NCBI RefSeq assembly: GCF_002204795.1
Contig: NZ_NIXO01000002.1
Coordinates: forward strand, 1 to 64,000
Origin: Pseudomonas sp. K2I15
GTDB lineage: Bacteria; Pseudomonadota; Gammaproteobacteria; Pseudomonadales; Pseudomonadaceae
Direction of reading: 5' to 3'
DNA length: 64,000 nucleotides
Notes under the pieces: generated by a model
What the model was told of the DNA's origin: nothing
The model's database searches: none
The model's input: only the letters and a program-made list of their open reading frames with translations
Made by a program: the position numbers and the translations under genes
Part shown: one piece after another, positions 41,894-51,453 of the stretch
How the letters are laid out: the number at the start of each line of letters is the position of its first letter
Numbering within the stretch: the stretch's first letter is position 1

Positions 41894-43731
41894 GCATAGG
41901 CTCCCAAAGTCATGCTGGTAACGCCCTGCTGAGTGTTCAGCAATTGGGCCGTGTCGTGGTGGCAGAGGATTTCACCGCCGTTCTCCAGGCTGCGGCGGCT
42001 CGGCGCGGTGCGGTTGCACAAGCCGTCGACCCGCACCGGGCAGCGATTGAGGAAGGTGCAGAGTTCCGGCACGTTGGCGCGCGCGCCGATGGGGGGCAAC
42101 GCGCCACCGGTGGCGCCGCAGCTTTCCAGCCAACCCTGGCGCAGCTCAGGCACCGAGTGGATCAACACGTCGGTGTAGGGATGAAACGGCGGCTCGGCAA
42201 ACGACTGGCGGCTGCCGGCCTGAACCTTATGGCCGCTGTACATCACCACAATGTCGTCGCACAGCGCACGTACCGTGGAGATGTCATGGCTGATAAACAG
42301 GTAGGAAACGCCCAGTTCCTGACGCAAGTCGCGCAGCAGTTCGAGAATCGCCGCGCCCACCACGGTGTCCAGGGCCGAGGTCACTTCATCGCACAGGATC
42401 AGGTCGGGCTTGGCGGCCAGCGCCCGAGCCAGGTTGACCCGCTGCTTCTGCCCACCCGACAGCTCATTGGGGCGCCGCTCGGCCATTGCGCGTGGCAGGC
42501 GCACCAGGTCGAGCAGTTCGCCAATACGCGTTTGCAACGCCGCGCCTTTGAGGCCGAAATACATTTTCAGTGGCCGACTGAGAATGGTCGCCACGCTGTG
42601 CATGGGGTTCAGTGCGGTGTCGGCATTTTGAAACACCATTTGAATCCGTCGAAACTGCTCGGGGCTGCGCTCGGACAGGCTGCCGCCCAAGGGTTGGCCA
42701 TCGAATGTCAGCCCGCCGAGGGCCGGAGTCAGCAGCCCCGCAACCACGCGGGCCAAGGTGGACTTGCCGGAGCCCGACTCGCCGATCACGCCGATGGCCT
42801 GCCCGCGTCGCACGGTAAGGTCGATGTCTTCGAGCACTCGAATCGACGGCATTCCATGCAGGTTCTTGTTCCCATACCCGGCGGTCAGGCCCCGGATGGT
42901 CAGCAGCGGTACATCTTCGACAATCCCGCACGGCGGGCGGATGGTGGTATCGGGGCGCGCGGCGGCCAGCAGGCTGCGGGTGTACTCATGGGTCGGGGCT
43001 TTGAGCAGCGGCGCCGTGGCGCTCTGTTCAAAAATCTGCCCGCCATTGAGTACCACGATCTGGTCGGCCATCTGCGCCACCACGGCCAGGTCGTGAGAGA
43101 CATACACCGCCGTGGTGCCCCGTTCGCGCACCACACGCTTGAAGGCGCGCAGCACGTCAATCTGGGTGGTCACATCGAGCGCCGTGGTCGGCTCGTCGAG
43201 CACCACCAACAGCGGGTCGCTGATCAGCGCCATCGCCGCCATCACCCGTTGCAGTTGCCCGCCAGAGACCTGATGGGGGTAGCGTCGGCCGATGCGCTCC
43301 GGGTCTGGCAGCGCCAAGTCGCGGAACAGCCCGATGGCTTTGGCTTGCAACTCGGCCCGGGTGCCCAGGCCGTGGATCAACGCGCCCTCCACTACTTGGT
43401 CAATGAGTTTTTTCGCCGGGTTGAACGCCGCCGCCGCGCTTTGCGCGATGTAGGACACGCGGTTGCCACGCAGGCCTTGCAGCTGTTTTTCGCTCAAGGC
43501 CAGCATGTCGTGCTCGCCAACCTGCACCACACCGCCGGACAAGCGACAGCCCCGTCGCGCATAACCGAGCAGCGCCAGGGCGATGGTGGTCTTGCCCGAG
43601 CCGGATTCACCGATCAACGCCAGCACTTCGCCTTTTTTCAGGGAAAAACTCACCCCTTTGACGATTTCAACCTCGCCACGCTCACCACCGGCGACCACGC
43701 GCAGGTCTTCCACACGAATCAATTCAGTCAT
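41890..43731 (-). CDS. Fused DppD-DppF-type dipeptide/opine ABC ATPase
   Basis: This 613-residue cytoplasmic ATPase has two complete ABC modules in one chain. The first has Walker A GESGSGKT (41-48), signature VSGGQLQ and LDEP at 179-182. The second has Walker A GESGSGKS (317-324), signature LSGGQKQ and CDEVTSALD (448-456; Glu then Val instead of Pro). The oligopeptide C-terminal domain with a cysteine cluster (LCTFLNRCPVRVDGLC) follows, as in GsiA/YejF types. GGAGG precedes the ATG, located within the permease end one base away. It drives the two permeases at 43733-45555. Confidence 0.92.
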   Translation of the reverse strand: MTELIRVEDLRVVAGGERGEVEIVKGVSFSLKKGEVLALIGESGSGKTTIALALLGYARRGCRLSGGVVQVGEHDMLALSEKQLQGLRGNRVSYIAQSAAAAFNPAKKLIDQVVEGALIHGLGTRAELQAKAIGLFRDLALPDPERIGRRYPHQVSGGQLQRVMAAMALISDPLLVVLDEPTTALDVTTQIDVLRAFKRVVRERGTTAVYVSHDLAVVAQMADQIVVLNGGQIFEQSATAPLLKAPTHEYTRSLLAAARPDTTIRPPCGIVEDVPLLTIRGLTAGYGNKNLHGMPSIRVLEDIDLTVRRGQAIGVIGESGSGKSTLARVVAGLLTPALGGLTFDGQPLGGSLSERSPEQFRRIQMVFQNADTALNPMHSVATILSRPLKMYFGLKGAALQTRIGELLDLVRLPRAMAERRPNELSGGQKQRVNLARALAAKPDLILCDEVTSALDTVVGAAILELLRDLRQELGVSYLFISHDISTVRALCDDIVVMYSGHKVQAGSRQSFAEPPFHPYTDVLIHSVPELRQGWLESCGATGGALPPIGARANVPELCTFLNRCPVRVDGLCNRTAPSRRSLENGGEILCHHDTAQLLNTQQGVTSMTLGAYA

Positions 43732-43732
43732 T

Positions 43733-44602
43733 TCAATGGCCTCCCATACGTCGACTACGCCGGGACGACAGATGGTCGATCAGCAAATTCACGCCGATAG
43801 TCAGCGTGCCAATGGCCAGCGCCGGAATGATGATGGCCAGCGCGCCCTGGTTGAGGCCGCCGATGTTTTCCCGTACCAGGGAGCCAAGGTCAGCGTCTGG
43901 CGGTTGCACGCCCAGGCCCAGAAAGCTCATGCCGCTGAGCAACAGCACGATGTAGCCAAAGCGCAGCCCGAGGTCGGTCAATACGGGGTTGAGCATATTC
44001 GGCAGGATTTCCATGCACGCCACGTACAACCGGCGCTCGCCTCGGGTACGGGCGACTTGTACGTATTCCAGGGCTTCAATGTTGACCGCCATGCTGCGGG
44101 CGACGCGGAACGCGCCCGGGATATAACTGATAACGGCGGTGCAGATCAGCAGCGTCACTGACGATCCGAATGCCGACACCATGATCAGTGCGAGCATTTT
44201 GCTGGGGATCGAAATGAACGCGTCCATGATGCGGCTGATGATTTCGTCCAGCCACTTGGGCGCGACCACCGACAACAGCGCAGAACCGGTGCCCAGGGTG
44301 CTGGCCAGCAACGCCGCAACCAGCGCCAGCCCGACGGTGAACCGAGCGCCCACCAACACACGGCTAAGCATGTCGCGGCCCAGGTAATCGGTGCCAAACG
44401 GGTGTGTGAGGCTAAAGCCTTCGAAGATGTTATCGGACACCACTTCACCCACGGGGTGTGGCGCCAGCCAGGGGCCAAACAGCGCCACCAGCAACCAGGC
44501 CACGCACACCACTGCCCCCACCAGCCCCAACCAGGACGGGCCGCTGGAGACTTTGGCGAGTGCCAGGGCAGAGGACACGGGCTTCGCAATGAGATTGTTC
44601 AT
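43733..44602 (-). CDS. Dipeptide-type ABC transporter permease (DppC type)
   Basis: This 289-residue permease has six helices. The DppC hallmarks are FGTDYLGRDMLSRVLVGAR and the EAA loop EYVQVARTRGERRLYVACMEILPN, with GLGVQPPDADLGSLVRE in the last cytoplasmic loop. The ATG at 44602 overlaps the DppB-type gene by four bases. It forms the channel with its neighbour and is energised by the fused ATPase. Confidence 0.92.
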   Translation of the reverse strand: MNNLIAKPVSSALALAKVSSGPSWLGLVGAVVCVAWLLVALFGPWLAPHPVGEVVSDNIFEGFSLTHPFGTDYLGRDMLSRVLVGARFTVGLALVAALLASTLGTGSALLSVVAPKWLDEIISRIMDAFISIPSKMLALIMVSAFGSSVTLLICTAVISYIPGAFRVARSMAVNIEALEYVQVARTRGERRLYVACMEILPNMLNPVLTDLGLRFGYIVLLLSGMSFLGLGVQPPDADLGSLVRENIGGLNQGALAIIIPALAIGTLTIGVNLLIDHLSSRRSRRMGGH

Positions 44603-45555
44603 TGGTTTCTCAGCCTCGGGTTGGACAGGATTGCGCAGAGGTCGGCGAGCAACACCAGGCCCAGGTAAGCCGCGCAGAACAACATGGTGCAAGCCTGCAC
44701 CAGCGCCATGTCGCGGTTGGTCACGGCATCCACCATCAAGCTGGCAATGCCGGGGTAGTTGAAGATGGTTTCGACGATCACCACCCCGCCCAACAGGTAC
44801 GACAGGCTCAGGGCGATGGCGTTGGCAATCGGCCCGATGGCATTGGGCAAGGCATGGCGCAGCACAATACGGATCGGGCTGACGCCTTTGAGGCGCGCCA
44901 TTTCCACGTAGGGGCTGTCGAGTTGATCGATCACTGCGGCGCGCGTCATGCGCGCCATTTGCGCGACGATGACGCAACACAGCGTCATCACCGGCAAGGC
45001 ATAGGTGCGCATGAATTGCAGGGGTGAAGTAATGTCGCTGGCATACGACAGTGCCGACAACCAACCGAGGTTGACCGCGAAAATCAGCACCGCCAGGGTT
45101 GCCACCAGAAACTCCGGCACCGCGACCATCGCCAGGGTGACAAAGCTCAGGCAGCTGTCGATGCGCCCACCCCGGCCCATCGCCGAGCCGATGCCCAGCA
45201 CCAGCGCCAACGGTACCGAGACCAGCGCCGTGGCACCCGCCAACATCAGGGTGTTGGGCACTCGCCCCGCCATCAATTCACCCACCGGCATCGCGTTGGA
45301 CACCGAAACGCCCATGTCGCCGGTGAGCAGGCTCATCAACCAGTGCAAGTACCGCAACACACCGGGCTGGTCCAACCCCAGCTTCAGGCGCAGTGCCGCC
45401 ACCTGTTCCGGGGTCGCGAACTGGCCGAGGGATTGTTGCGCCGCATCCCCCGGCAGTACTGCCGTGATCGCAAAAACGACCATGGACACGATCAACAAGG
45501 TCACCGCACCGGCGCCGAAGCGCCGGCAGATCAACCACAGTGTATTGCTATTCAT
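44599..45555 (-). CDS. Dipeptide-type ABC transporter permease (DppB type)
   Basis: This 318-residue permease starts at ATG 45555 after GAGGAGGGCAGTGCG. It has an N-terminal helix, the LGLDQPGVLRYLHWLMSLL periplasmic segment and the EAA loop SPYVEMARLKGVSPIRIVLR typical of DppB. It lies 13 bases after the binding-protein gene. The longer in-frame reading to 45768 is not supported. Confidence 0.92.
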   Translation of the reverse strand: MNSNTLWLICRRFGAGAVTLLIVSMVVFAITAVLPGDAAQQSLGQFATPEQVAALRLKLGLDQPGVLRYLHWLMSLLTGDMGVSVSNAMPVGELMAGRVPNTLMLAGATALVSVPLALVLGIGSAMGRGGRIDSCLSFVTLAMVAVPEFLVATLAVLIFAVNLGWLSALSYASDITSPLQFMRTYALPVMTLCCVIVAQMARMTRAAVIDQLDSPYVEMARLKGVSPIRIVLRHALPNAIGPIANAIALSLSYLLGGVVIVETIFNYPGIASLMVDAVTNRDMALVQACTMLFCAAYLGLVLLADLCAILSNPRLRNQ

Positions 45556-45568
45556 CGCACTGCCCTCC

Positions 45569-47206
45569 TCAAGCGTCCAGCCACACTTGCTCGGCGAACA
45601 TGTAGCCCATGAAACCACCCAGCGGGTTAGTGTCGTAGCCTTTGACGCGCTGGTCGACGCCATCGATGTTGCTGATGAACACCGGCACGCCGATACCGCA
45701 GTGGTCGTGAACCAGGGTCTGCATGTCGCCATACATTTTGGCGCGCTTGGCGTCATCGGTCTCGCCACGTGCCAGCATCAGTAACTGGTCGAACTGATCG
45801 TTCTGCCAGCCGGACTCGTTCCACGGTGCCTTGGACTGGAAGAACTGCGAGAACATCACGTCGGCATTCGGCCGAGGGTTGATGTTGCCGAAGCTCAACG
45901 GGTGCTTCATCCAGTGGTTGGACCAGTAACCGTCACTGGGCAGGCGATTGACGTCGAGCTTGAGCCCGGCCTGTTTCGCCGATTGCTGCAACAGCACGGC
46001 GATGTCCACCGAACCGGTGGCAGCGGGCGACGCCATGACCGGCATGGTGATGCTTTCCATACCGGCTTTCTTCAGCAGGAACTTGGCTTTTTCCGGGTCG
46101 TAGACCGTCTGCGGCAAGTCGGTGTTGAAGTAGCGCGAACCCGGCGCAATCGGGTGATCGTTGCCGACCACGGCAAACCCGCGGAACACCGCGGACTTGA
46201 CCTGCTCACGGTCCAGCAGCAGCTTCATGGCCTGGGTGAATTCCGGGCTTTTGCCGGGCAATTGGTCCTGGCGGATGATCAAGTCAGTGTAGTTGCCAGA
46301 CGGCGCATCCACGACTCGATGTTTGGCACTGGCGGCGATGCGCGTGGTGGAACGCGGGTTGACCTCGTTGATCATGTGTACGTCGCCCGACAGCAGCGCA
46401 TTGACCCGCGACGGCTCGTCGGCGATAGCGATAAATTCGATTTCGTCCAGGTACGGCAAGCCCGGCTTCCAGTAGTTCTTGTTGCGCACGGCAATCGAGC
46501 GCACCCCCGGCTTGAACTCGCCAACGGTGAACGGCCCGGTGCCAATGCCTTTATTGAAGTCGGTGGTGCCCTCCGGGACGATCAAAAGATGCGACACCGC
46601 CAGGATCGACGGCAACTCGGCGTTTGGCGCGCTGAGACGAATCTGCACTTCGTTAGGACCGCTGGCCTTGATCTCTGCAAACTGCTCCATCAACGGCATG
46701 ACCTTGGAACCGGTGAGCGGGTCCTTGTGCCGGTTCAGGGTGAACACCACGTCAGCGGCGCTCAGGGTCTTGCCGTTGTGGAAGGTCACGTCTTTGCGCA
46801 GGGTGATGGTCCACAGGGTGGCGTCGGTATTTTCAATACGCTCGGCCAGCTCCAATTGCGGCACCAGGTGCTTATCGAATCGGGTCAGGCCGTTGTAGAA
46901 CATGTAGTGGCGCGCATAGTCGGTAGACAGCGCGCCCTTGGCCGGGTCAAGGGTATCGGCGGTGGACGTGGACATGCCGGCGACACGAATCTTGCCCCCC
47001 GGCTTGCCTTTGCCGGCGACAGGCGCGTCATCGGCAAACACCTTGCCGGCGGCGCCGAACAGGCTACCCGCACCGGCTGCGGCCACACCGGCAACGCCGA
47101 GCATTTGCAAAGCGTTGCGGCGTGACATGCCACGGTTGAGACTTTCGAACACCCGCAGGCTTTCCTGGCCGGAAATGAGCTCGGGTGTATTTTTGTTGTC
47201 AGTCAT
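45569..47206 (-). CDS. Peptide/opine-type ABC substrate-binding protein
   Basis: This 545-residue SBP_bac_5 protein begins MTDNKNTPEL and carries a twin-arginine-like signal (MSRRNALQMLGVAGVAAAGAGS, here shortened), cleavage near VFA. The mature part shows LDPAKGALSTDYARHYMFYN, RKDVTFHNGKTLSAADVVFT and GTGPFTVGEFKPG, typical of dipeptide and opine binding proteins. The ATG at 47206 follows AGGTAGCC. It delivers the substrate to the downstream permeases. The Tat-type leader suggests folding before export. Confidence 0.88.
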   Translation of the reverse strand: MTDNKNTPELISGQESLRVFESLNRGMSRRNALQMLGVAGVAAAGAGSLFGAAGKVFADDAPVAGKGKPGGKIRVAGMSTSTADTLDPAKGALSTDYARHYMFYNGLTRFDKHLVPQLELAERIENTDATLWTITLRKDVTFHNGKTLSAADVVFTLNRHKDPLTGSKVMPLMEQFAEIKASGPNEVQIRLSAPNAELPSILAVSHLLIVPEGTTDFNKGIGTGPFTVGEFKPGVRSIAVRNKNYWKPGLPYLDEIEFIAIADEPSRVNALLSGDVHMINEVNPRSTTRIAASAKHRVVDAPSGNYTDLIIRQDQLPGKSPEFTQAMKLLLDREQVKSAVFRGFAVVGNDHPIAPGSRYFNTDLPQTVYDPEKAKFLLKKAGMESITMPVMASPAATGSVDIAVLLQQSAKQAGLKLDVNRLPSDGYWSNHWMKHPLSFGNINPRPNADVMFSQFFQSKAPWNESGWQNDQFDQLLMLARGETDDAKRAKMYGDMQTLVHDHCGIGVPVFISNIDGVDQRVKGYDTNPLGGFMGYMFAEQVWLDA

Positions 47207-47301
47207 ATCAAGGCTACCTGTCGATAATCGGAAGAATCGAGTGCTCACGGTTGTCCGGAGCGTCCTGGAAAAACAAACGACGGTGACGCAACAACGGCAA
47301 C

Positions 47302-48576
47302 TCAGTGCAAATAGTCCTGGAAGCGGTAGTAGGCACCCACGAACGGCAGGAACCAGGGTTTGCCGAAGTGCCCGGGAATCGCCGGCCATTCGAGCTCACG
47401 CCAGGGGTTGGCCGCTGCGTTGCCAGCCATCACCTCGGCCATCACCTGGCCCATGTGTACCGACATCTGCACGCCATGGCCGCTGTAGCCCATGGAGTGG
47501 AACACCCCGCCATGCTGGCCGGCGCGGGGCAGGCGGTCGGACGTCATGTCCACCAAGCCGCCCCAGCAGTAGTCGATCTTCACGCCCGCCAACTGCGGGA
47601 ACATGTTCAACATCGCCGCTTGCAGCACCTTGCCGCTCTTGGCATCGGAGACGCTGTCCGACATGGCAAACCGCGCCCGACCGCCAAACAGCAAGCGGTT
47701 GTCCGGCGTCAGGCGAAAATAGTTACCGATCATGCGGCTGGTCACATAGGCCCGATGCCGGGGCAGCAACTGGTCGATCAGTGCCTGGGGCAAGACTTCG
47801 GTGGCGATGACAAAACTGCCCACCGGAACGATCCGCCGGCGGTACCAGCCGAGGTCGCCATGCTGGCAAGCACCGGTGGCCAGCAGGACTTGCCCGGCAT
47901 GCAGCGAGCCCTTGGCGGTAGTGACTTGATAGCCGCCCGCCTGGGCCTTCCAGTGGTTGACCTGGGTGTGCTCGTAAATCATTGCGCCGCGCCGCGCCGC
48001 CGCTTCGGCCAAACCGACGCCAAAACGGCCAACGTGCATTTGCACACCGTTGCGTTGCAGCAAGCCGCCATGGAACTGCGCCGAGTTGACTTCAGCGTGA
48101 GTCTGTTCGGCGCTGAGCAACTCGACATCGGCGTCGACTTCCTGGCGAATCAGCTCACAGGTGCGTGCAAGCCCTTCGTAATGCAGGGGCTTGGCCGCCA
48201 ACTTGAGCTTCCCGTTGCGCACCAGGTCACAGGCGATCCCTTCCTGCTCGACCAGCGAGACCACCGACTGCACCGCACTCTCATAGGCCTGGTAATAAGC
48301 GCGCGCCTTGGCGGCACCGAGGCTGGCGTGCAACCCGGCGTAATCCTGGGCCACGCCGGTGTTGCATTGCCCACCGTTGCGTCCCGAGGCTTCGCCGATC
48401 ACCCGGCCGGCGTCCAGCACGACCACACTGGCGCCATTACGCGCCAACGCCCGCGCCGCCGCCAGGCCGGTGAACCCTCCACCGACCACGGCTACATCGA
48501 CCTGCTTGGGCAAGTCGCCCAGCTGGGCCCCGGTAAACGCCGGTGCGGTGTCTAGCCAATAGGATTCACTGCCCAT
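47302..48576 (-). CDS. FAD-dependent amine oxidase, PuuB/OrdL-like
   Basis: This 424-residue DAO-family flavoprotein has VDVAVVGGGFTGLAAARALAR, RNGGQCNTGVAQDY, and the C-terminal VFHSMGYSGHGVQMSVHMGQ; the whole resembles gamma-glutamylputrescine oxidase and related deaminating oxidases. It would convert an amine or N-substituted amino acid to aldehyde or keto acid plus ammonia and peroxide. It is second in the minus-strand operon, 21 bases after the HAD gene and 95 bases before the binding-protein gene. It is only distantly related to the HcnC-like oxidase in the same operon. Confidence 0.87.
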   Translation of the reverse strand: MGSESYWLDTAPAFTGAQLGDLPKQVDVAVVGGGFTGLAAARALARNGASVVVLDAGRVIGEASGRNGGQCNTGVAQDYAGLHASLGAAKARAYYQAYESAVQSVVSLVEQEGIACDLVRNGKLKLAAKPLHYEGLARTCELIRQEVDADVELLSAEQTHAEVNSAQFHGGLLQRNGVQMHVGRFGVGLAEAAARRGAMIYEHTQVNHWKAQAGGYQVTTAKGSLHAGQVLLATGACQHGDLGWYRRRIVPVGSFVIATEVLPQALIDQLLPRHRAYVTSRMIGNYFRLTPDNRLLFGGRARFAMSDSVSDAKSGKVLQAAMLNMFPQLAGVKIDYCWGGLVDMTSDRLPRAGQHGGVFHSMGYSGHGVQMSVHMGQVMAEVMAGNAAANPWRELEWPAIPGHFGKPWFLPFVGAYYRFQDYLH

Positions 48577-48597
48577 GTCTTACCCCTTGGTGTGCAG

Positions 48598-49266
48598 TTA
48601 CAGGCCGACCAACGCTGGCAGCCCACCGATATCGGTGATCTGTTGGTAGCCATAGAAGGCATTGCCCGGAACTTCGTGGCCACGGGCAACGAACGCTTTG
48701 TTCTTGATCTTCATGTCATGGGCCGGCATCAGGTCATAACGGAAGCTCGAAGACACATGCAAGATGTCTTCCGGGCCGCAGCCGAGGTTGTCGAGCATAA
48801 ATTCGAAGGCGGCCAGGCGCGGCTTATAGGCCTGGGCCTGTTCGGCAGTGAACACCTTGTGGAACGGCGCGCCGAGCTTGTCGACGTTGGACATGATCTG
48901 GCTGTCGCTGGCATTGGAGAAGATCACCAGGGGGATCTTGTCGGCGATCTTCGACAAACCCGCCGGCACGTCCGCATGGGGACCCCAGGTCGGCACGGCG
49001 TCGTAATACAGCTGGCCTTCCTCGCGATACTCGATACCCCAGCGCTTGCAGGTACGGGCCAGGGCAGTCTTGAGGATTTCGTCATACGGCCTCCAGTCGC
49101 CCATGACCTGGTCGAGGCGGTAGGCCGAGAAATCCTTGACGAACTGGTCCATCTGTTCGGGCTTGATGCGGTCGGCGAAAATCTCGCGGGTCATGGTGCC
49201 CATATGAAAGTTGGTCAGCGTACCGTAGCAGTCGAACGTAATGAATTTGGGGCGAAGAAAGCTCAT
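48598..49266 (-). CDS. Haloacid dehalogenase type II-like hydrolase
   Basis: This 222-residue HAD protein has motif I FITFDCYGTLTNF (nucleophile Asp), motif II VIFSNASDSQ, a Lys in AYKPRLAAFEF and motif IV HVSSSFRYDLMPA, the order and length of L-2-haloacid dehalogenases. In amino-acid loci such enzymes may hydrolyse a phosphate or other leaving group instead. The ATG at 49266 follows AGGACCGCACTCA. It is the first gene of the operon running down to 37922. Confidence 0.87.
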   Translation of the reverse strand: MSFLRPKFITFDCYGTLTNFHMGTMTREIFADRIKPEQMDQFVKDFSAYRLDQVMGDWRPYDEILKTALARTCKRWGIEYREEGQLYYDAVPTWGPHADVPAGLSKIADKIPLVIFSNASDSQIMSNVDKLGAPFHKVFTAEQAQAYKPRLAAFEFMLDNLGCGPEDILHVSSSFRYDLMPAHDMKIKNKAFVARGHEVPGNAFYGYQQITDIGGLPALVGL

Positions 49267-49844
49267 TGAGTGCGGTCCTGAAGTTCGTTGAGTGTGACAA
49301 GCGTTCGCTGCCCTGGTGGCACGTCGGCCTCGTTGCAGCACAGCTTCATTACACCACTGTGAAATCAGCATATGACGTCTAAAACGACCTGCGCTCAATA
49401 CAAACCACCGTTTTGGTGGCTGGCCTCAGCAGAGTTTGCGGTGCGCGCCAGGCTTGGGCAGGCCCCGCTTTTATGCGCTTTTATGGGCCTCTGGGGGTGG
49501 CGAGGCTCAAGAAAGGGCATGGCGGGCGGCAGTCACTGTGCTGCAAGCAGTATTTTGTGCGGTTGGCCGATCGCGCGCGTCAGCGAATGGACAGTGCTCT
49601 ATAGAGAAGAGAGCAAGTCTGCGCCCATACCGGCCGCTGCGGTCATAAATACTGCCCGCCCGCGCCTGGAAAAACGCCTGGCATTTGCTGCTGACCTCGC
49701 AGCCCAATTAAGTAGTAACTGTGGTGATGTGGGGTGCCGCACACGGAATCTGCCGAATGTTCCAGGCCCCCTTGCCAGCCTTTATGGCAGGTGGGATACA
49801 GACGCTCTCACGATGCAAAAAACAACCTTCCATGGAGACTCGCC
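49267..49844. other. Divergent control region between catabolic operons
   Basis: No gene is convincing in this 578-base stretch; small ORFs on both strands lack ribosome sites. It must carry the promoters of the HAD-to-M20 operon (minus) and the GNAT gene (plus). A notable element is a tandem exact repeat of CGCTTTTATG (49466-49475 and 49476-49485) enclosed by AGGCCC (49460-49465) and GGGCCT (49485-49490). The second half (49560-49700) shows no recognisable motif. Confidence 0.5.
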
Positions 49845-50696
49845 ATGTCCGCCCTGCCACACCCTGCTTATGTCTACCGTCCGATGACGGTGGCCGACCT
49901 ACCGGCCGCCCATGCCTTGTCGGTAATGCTGAAATGGCCCCACCGCCTGGAAGACTGGGCGATGTTGCAACGGGTCAGCGACGGCTTCGTGGTGGTGGAT
50001 GGCGAGCGCCTGATCGGCAGCGCCTTCACCTGCCCTCAGGGTGATTACGCAACCATCGGCCTGGTGATCGTCAGCAATGACTACCAAGGCCAGGGCATTG
50101 GGCGCCGCTTGATGGAAAAGGCGCTCGACGCTTGCCAGTCGAGCACCCCGATACTCAACGCCACCCTCGCGGGTGCGCCACTTTATGCAAGCCAGGGGTT
50201 TGTCGAATTTGGGCAGGTGCAGCAGCATCAAGGCCAGGTGCTCGTGCCCGCCCTGGAGGGCCTGGGCGCTGGCGAAACCTGCCGTGCGCTACGCGCCGAT
50301 GACCATGCCGCGCTGCTGGCCCTCGCCAATGCCGGCAGCGGCCTGGACCGCCGTGAAGTGCTACCGGAACTGCAGGTAGAGCATGCCGTGGGGATCGAGC
50401 GCGAGGGCAAGTTGCACGGCTTTGCCCTGCTGCGACCCTTTGGTCGTGGGCGCTGCATCGGCCCGGTGGTGGCAGAAAACCTCGAGCAGGCAAAACACCT
50501 GATCAGCGAATTATTGGCGCGGGTACCGGACGCCTTCGTACGCATCGATATCCCCGCCGATTGCGGCCTCAGTGACTGGCTCGAACAAGCCGGCTTGAAG
50601 CACATCGACACCGTCACACAGATGGCCAAAGGTAAGCCGCCCCAGGCCAGCCAAGGCATACACCCTTTTGCCCTGATCACCCAAGCGATCGGCTGA
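49845..50696 (+). CDS. GNAT acetyltransferase with C-terminal GNAT-like domain (copy 1)
   Basis: This 283-residue protein starts at ATG 49845 after GGAGACTCGCC. The N-terminal GNAT domain has motif A IGLVIVSNDYQGQGIGRRLM and motif B LNATLAGAPLYASQGF. The second half (CRALRADDHAALLALANAGS, then GRGRCIGPVVAENLEQAKHL) is the Acetyltransf_18-like domain seen in YitH-type proteins. The substrate is probably an amino compound handled by the locus. A paralogue lies at 55214-56071, with the same ending ITQAIG. The bicupin gene follows 22 bases later. Confidence 0.86.
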   Translation: MSALPHPAYVYRPMTVADLPAAHALSVMLKWPHRLEDWAMLQRVSDGFVVVDGERLIGSAFTCPQGDYATIGLVIVSNDYQGQGIGRRLMEKALDACQSSTPILNATLAGAPLYASQGFVEFGQVQQHQGQVLVPALEGLGAGETCRALRADDHAALLALANAGSGLDRREVLPELQVEHAVGIEREGKLHGFALLRPFGRGRCIGPVVAENLEQAKHLISELLARVPDAFVRIDIPADCGLSDWLEQAGLKHIDTVTQMAKGKPPQASQGIHPFALITQAIG

Positions 50697-50718
50697 TTTT
50701 CCTTCTGGAGCAGTGCCC

Positions 50719-51432
50719 ATGTCATCTCCCCGTATCCTGCTGTTGGCCCGCGCCGACGGTAGCCGCGTTACCACGCCTTTGAACACTGCTGCCCTAAGCG
50801 CGCTCGATCCATTCGGCGATGCGCGCCAACTCGCCTGGCTGGGCGACGATGGGGTGTCCGCCGGCTTGGTGCAGTTCAGCGGCGACGCCACGATCGAAGA
50901 CTTTCCCCACAGCGAGACGCTGGTGGTGCACGCAGGCCATGTCGTGCTGCACACGGCAGACCAGCGCCTGGAACTGAAGGTGGGCGACAGTGCCGTGATC
51001 GGCCGTGGCACACGCCTCTCGGTGCAGGCGAGCGCCGGCAGCCGATGGGCATTCTGCGCTGTCGACCTGACCGATGCCCCCCTGCAACACGGCCTGACCT
51101 TGCTGGACCCGCGTACCCTACTGAACCCTTCTGCCGCACCCGAACCGCAAATCCTGATCGGCCCTACCCCACAGTGCCGGGCACTCAGCCTGTTTGATGA
51201 TGCCAGCACCGAGCTGCGCGTCGGCATTTGGGACTCGACGCCGTACGCCCGTCACGGCCGCCCGCACAAACTGAATGAGTTGATGTACCTGCTCGAAGGT
51301 AGCGTCACCCTGCAAGATGCCGAGGGTGGCGAGGTGACGATCAACACCGGTGACACGGTGTTCGTGGCAAAAGGCGCGCCGTGCGCCTGGACCAGCACGG
51401 TCTATGTACGCAAGGTCTATGCCGTGAAATAG
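50719..51432 (+). CDS. Bicupin domain protein
   Basis: This 237-residue cytoplasmic protein has two cupin barrels: the first around EDFPHSETLVVHAGHVVLHT and KVGDSAVIGRGTRL, the second around HGRPHKLNELMYLLEGSVTL and NTGDTVFVAKGAPC. Histidines and Glu in the second (HxxxxEL) could hold a metal. It may be a dioxygenase, isomerase or sensor. The ATG at 50719 has GGAG eight bases upstream; a GTG two codons earlier is in frame. It follows the GNAT gene closely. Confidence 0.82.
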   Translation: MSSPRILLLARADGSRVTTPLNTAALSALDPFGDARQLAWLGDDGVSAGLVQFSGDATIEDFPHSETLVVHAGHVVLHTADQRLELKVGDSAVIGRGTRLSVQASAGSRWAFCAVDLTDAPLQHGLTLLDPRTLLNPSAAPEPQILIGPTPQCRALSLFDDASTELRVGIWDSTPYARHGRPHKLNELMYLLEGSVTLQDAEGGEVTINTGDTVFVAKGAPCAWTSTVYVRKVYAVK

Positions 51433-51453
51433 GCAGGCATGCCCAGTCGGTTG

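Noticed and set aside
39094..43800. Plus-strand ORFs of 576 and 618 residues
   Set aside because: They lie fully antisense to the oxidase and ABC genes, with no recognisable motifs; length results from the codon bias of the real strand.
45902..48555. Plus-strand ORFs of 407, 290 and 416 residues
   Set aside because: They are antisense to the binding-protein and PuuB-like genes and have no family signatures.
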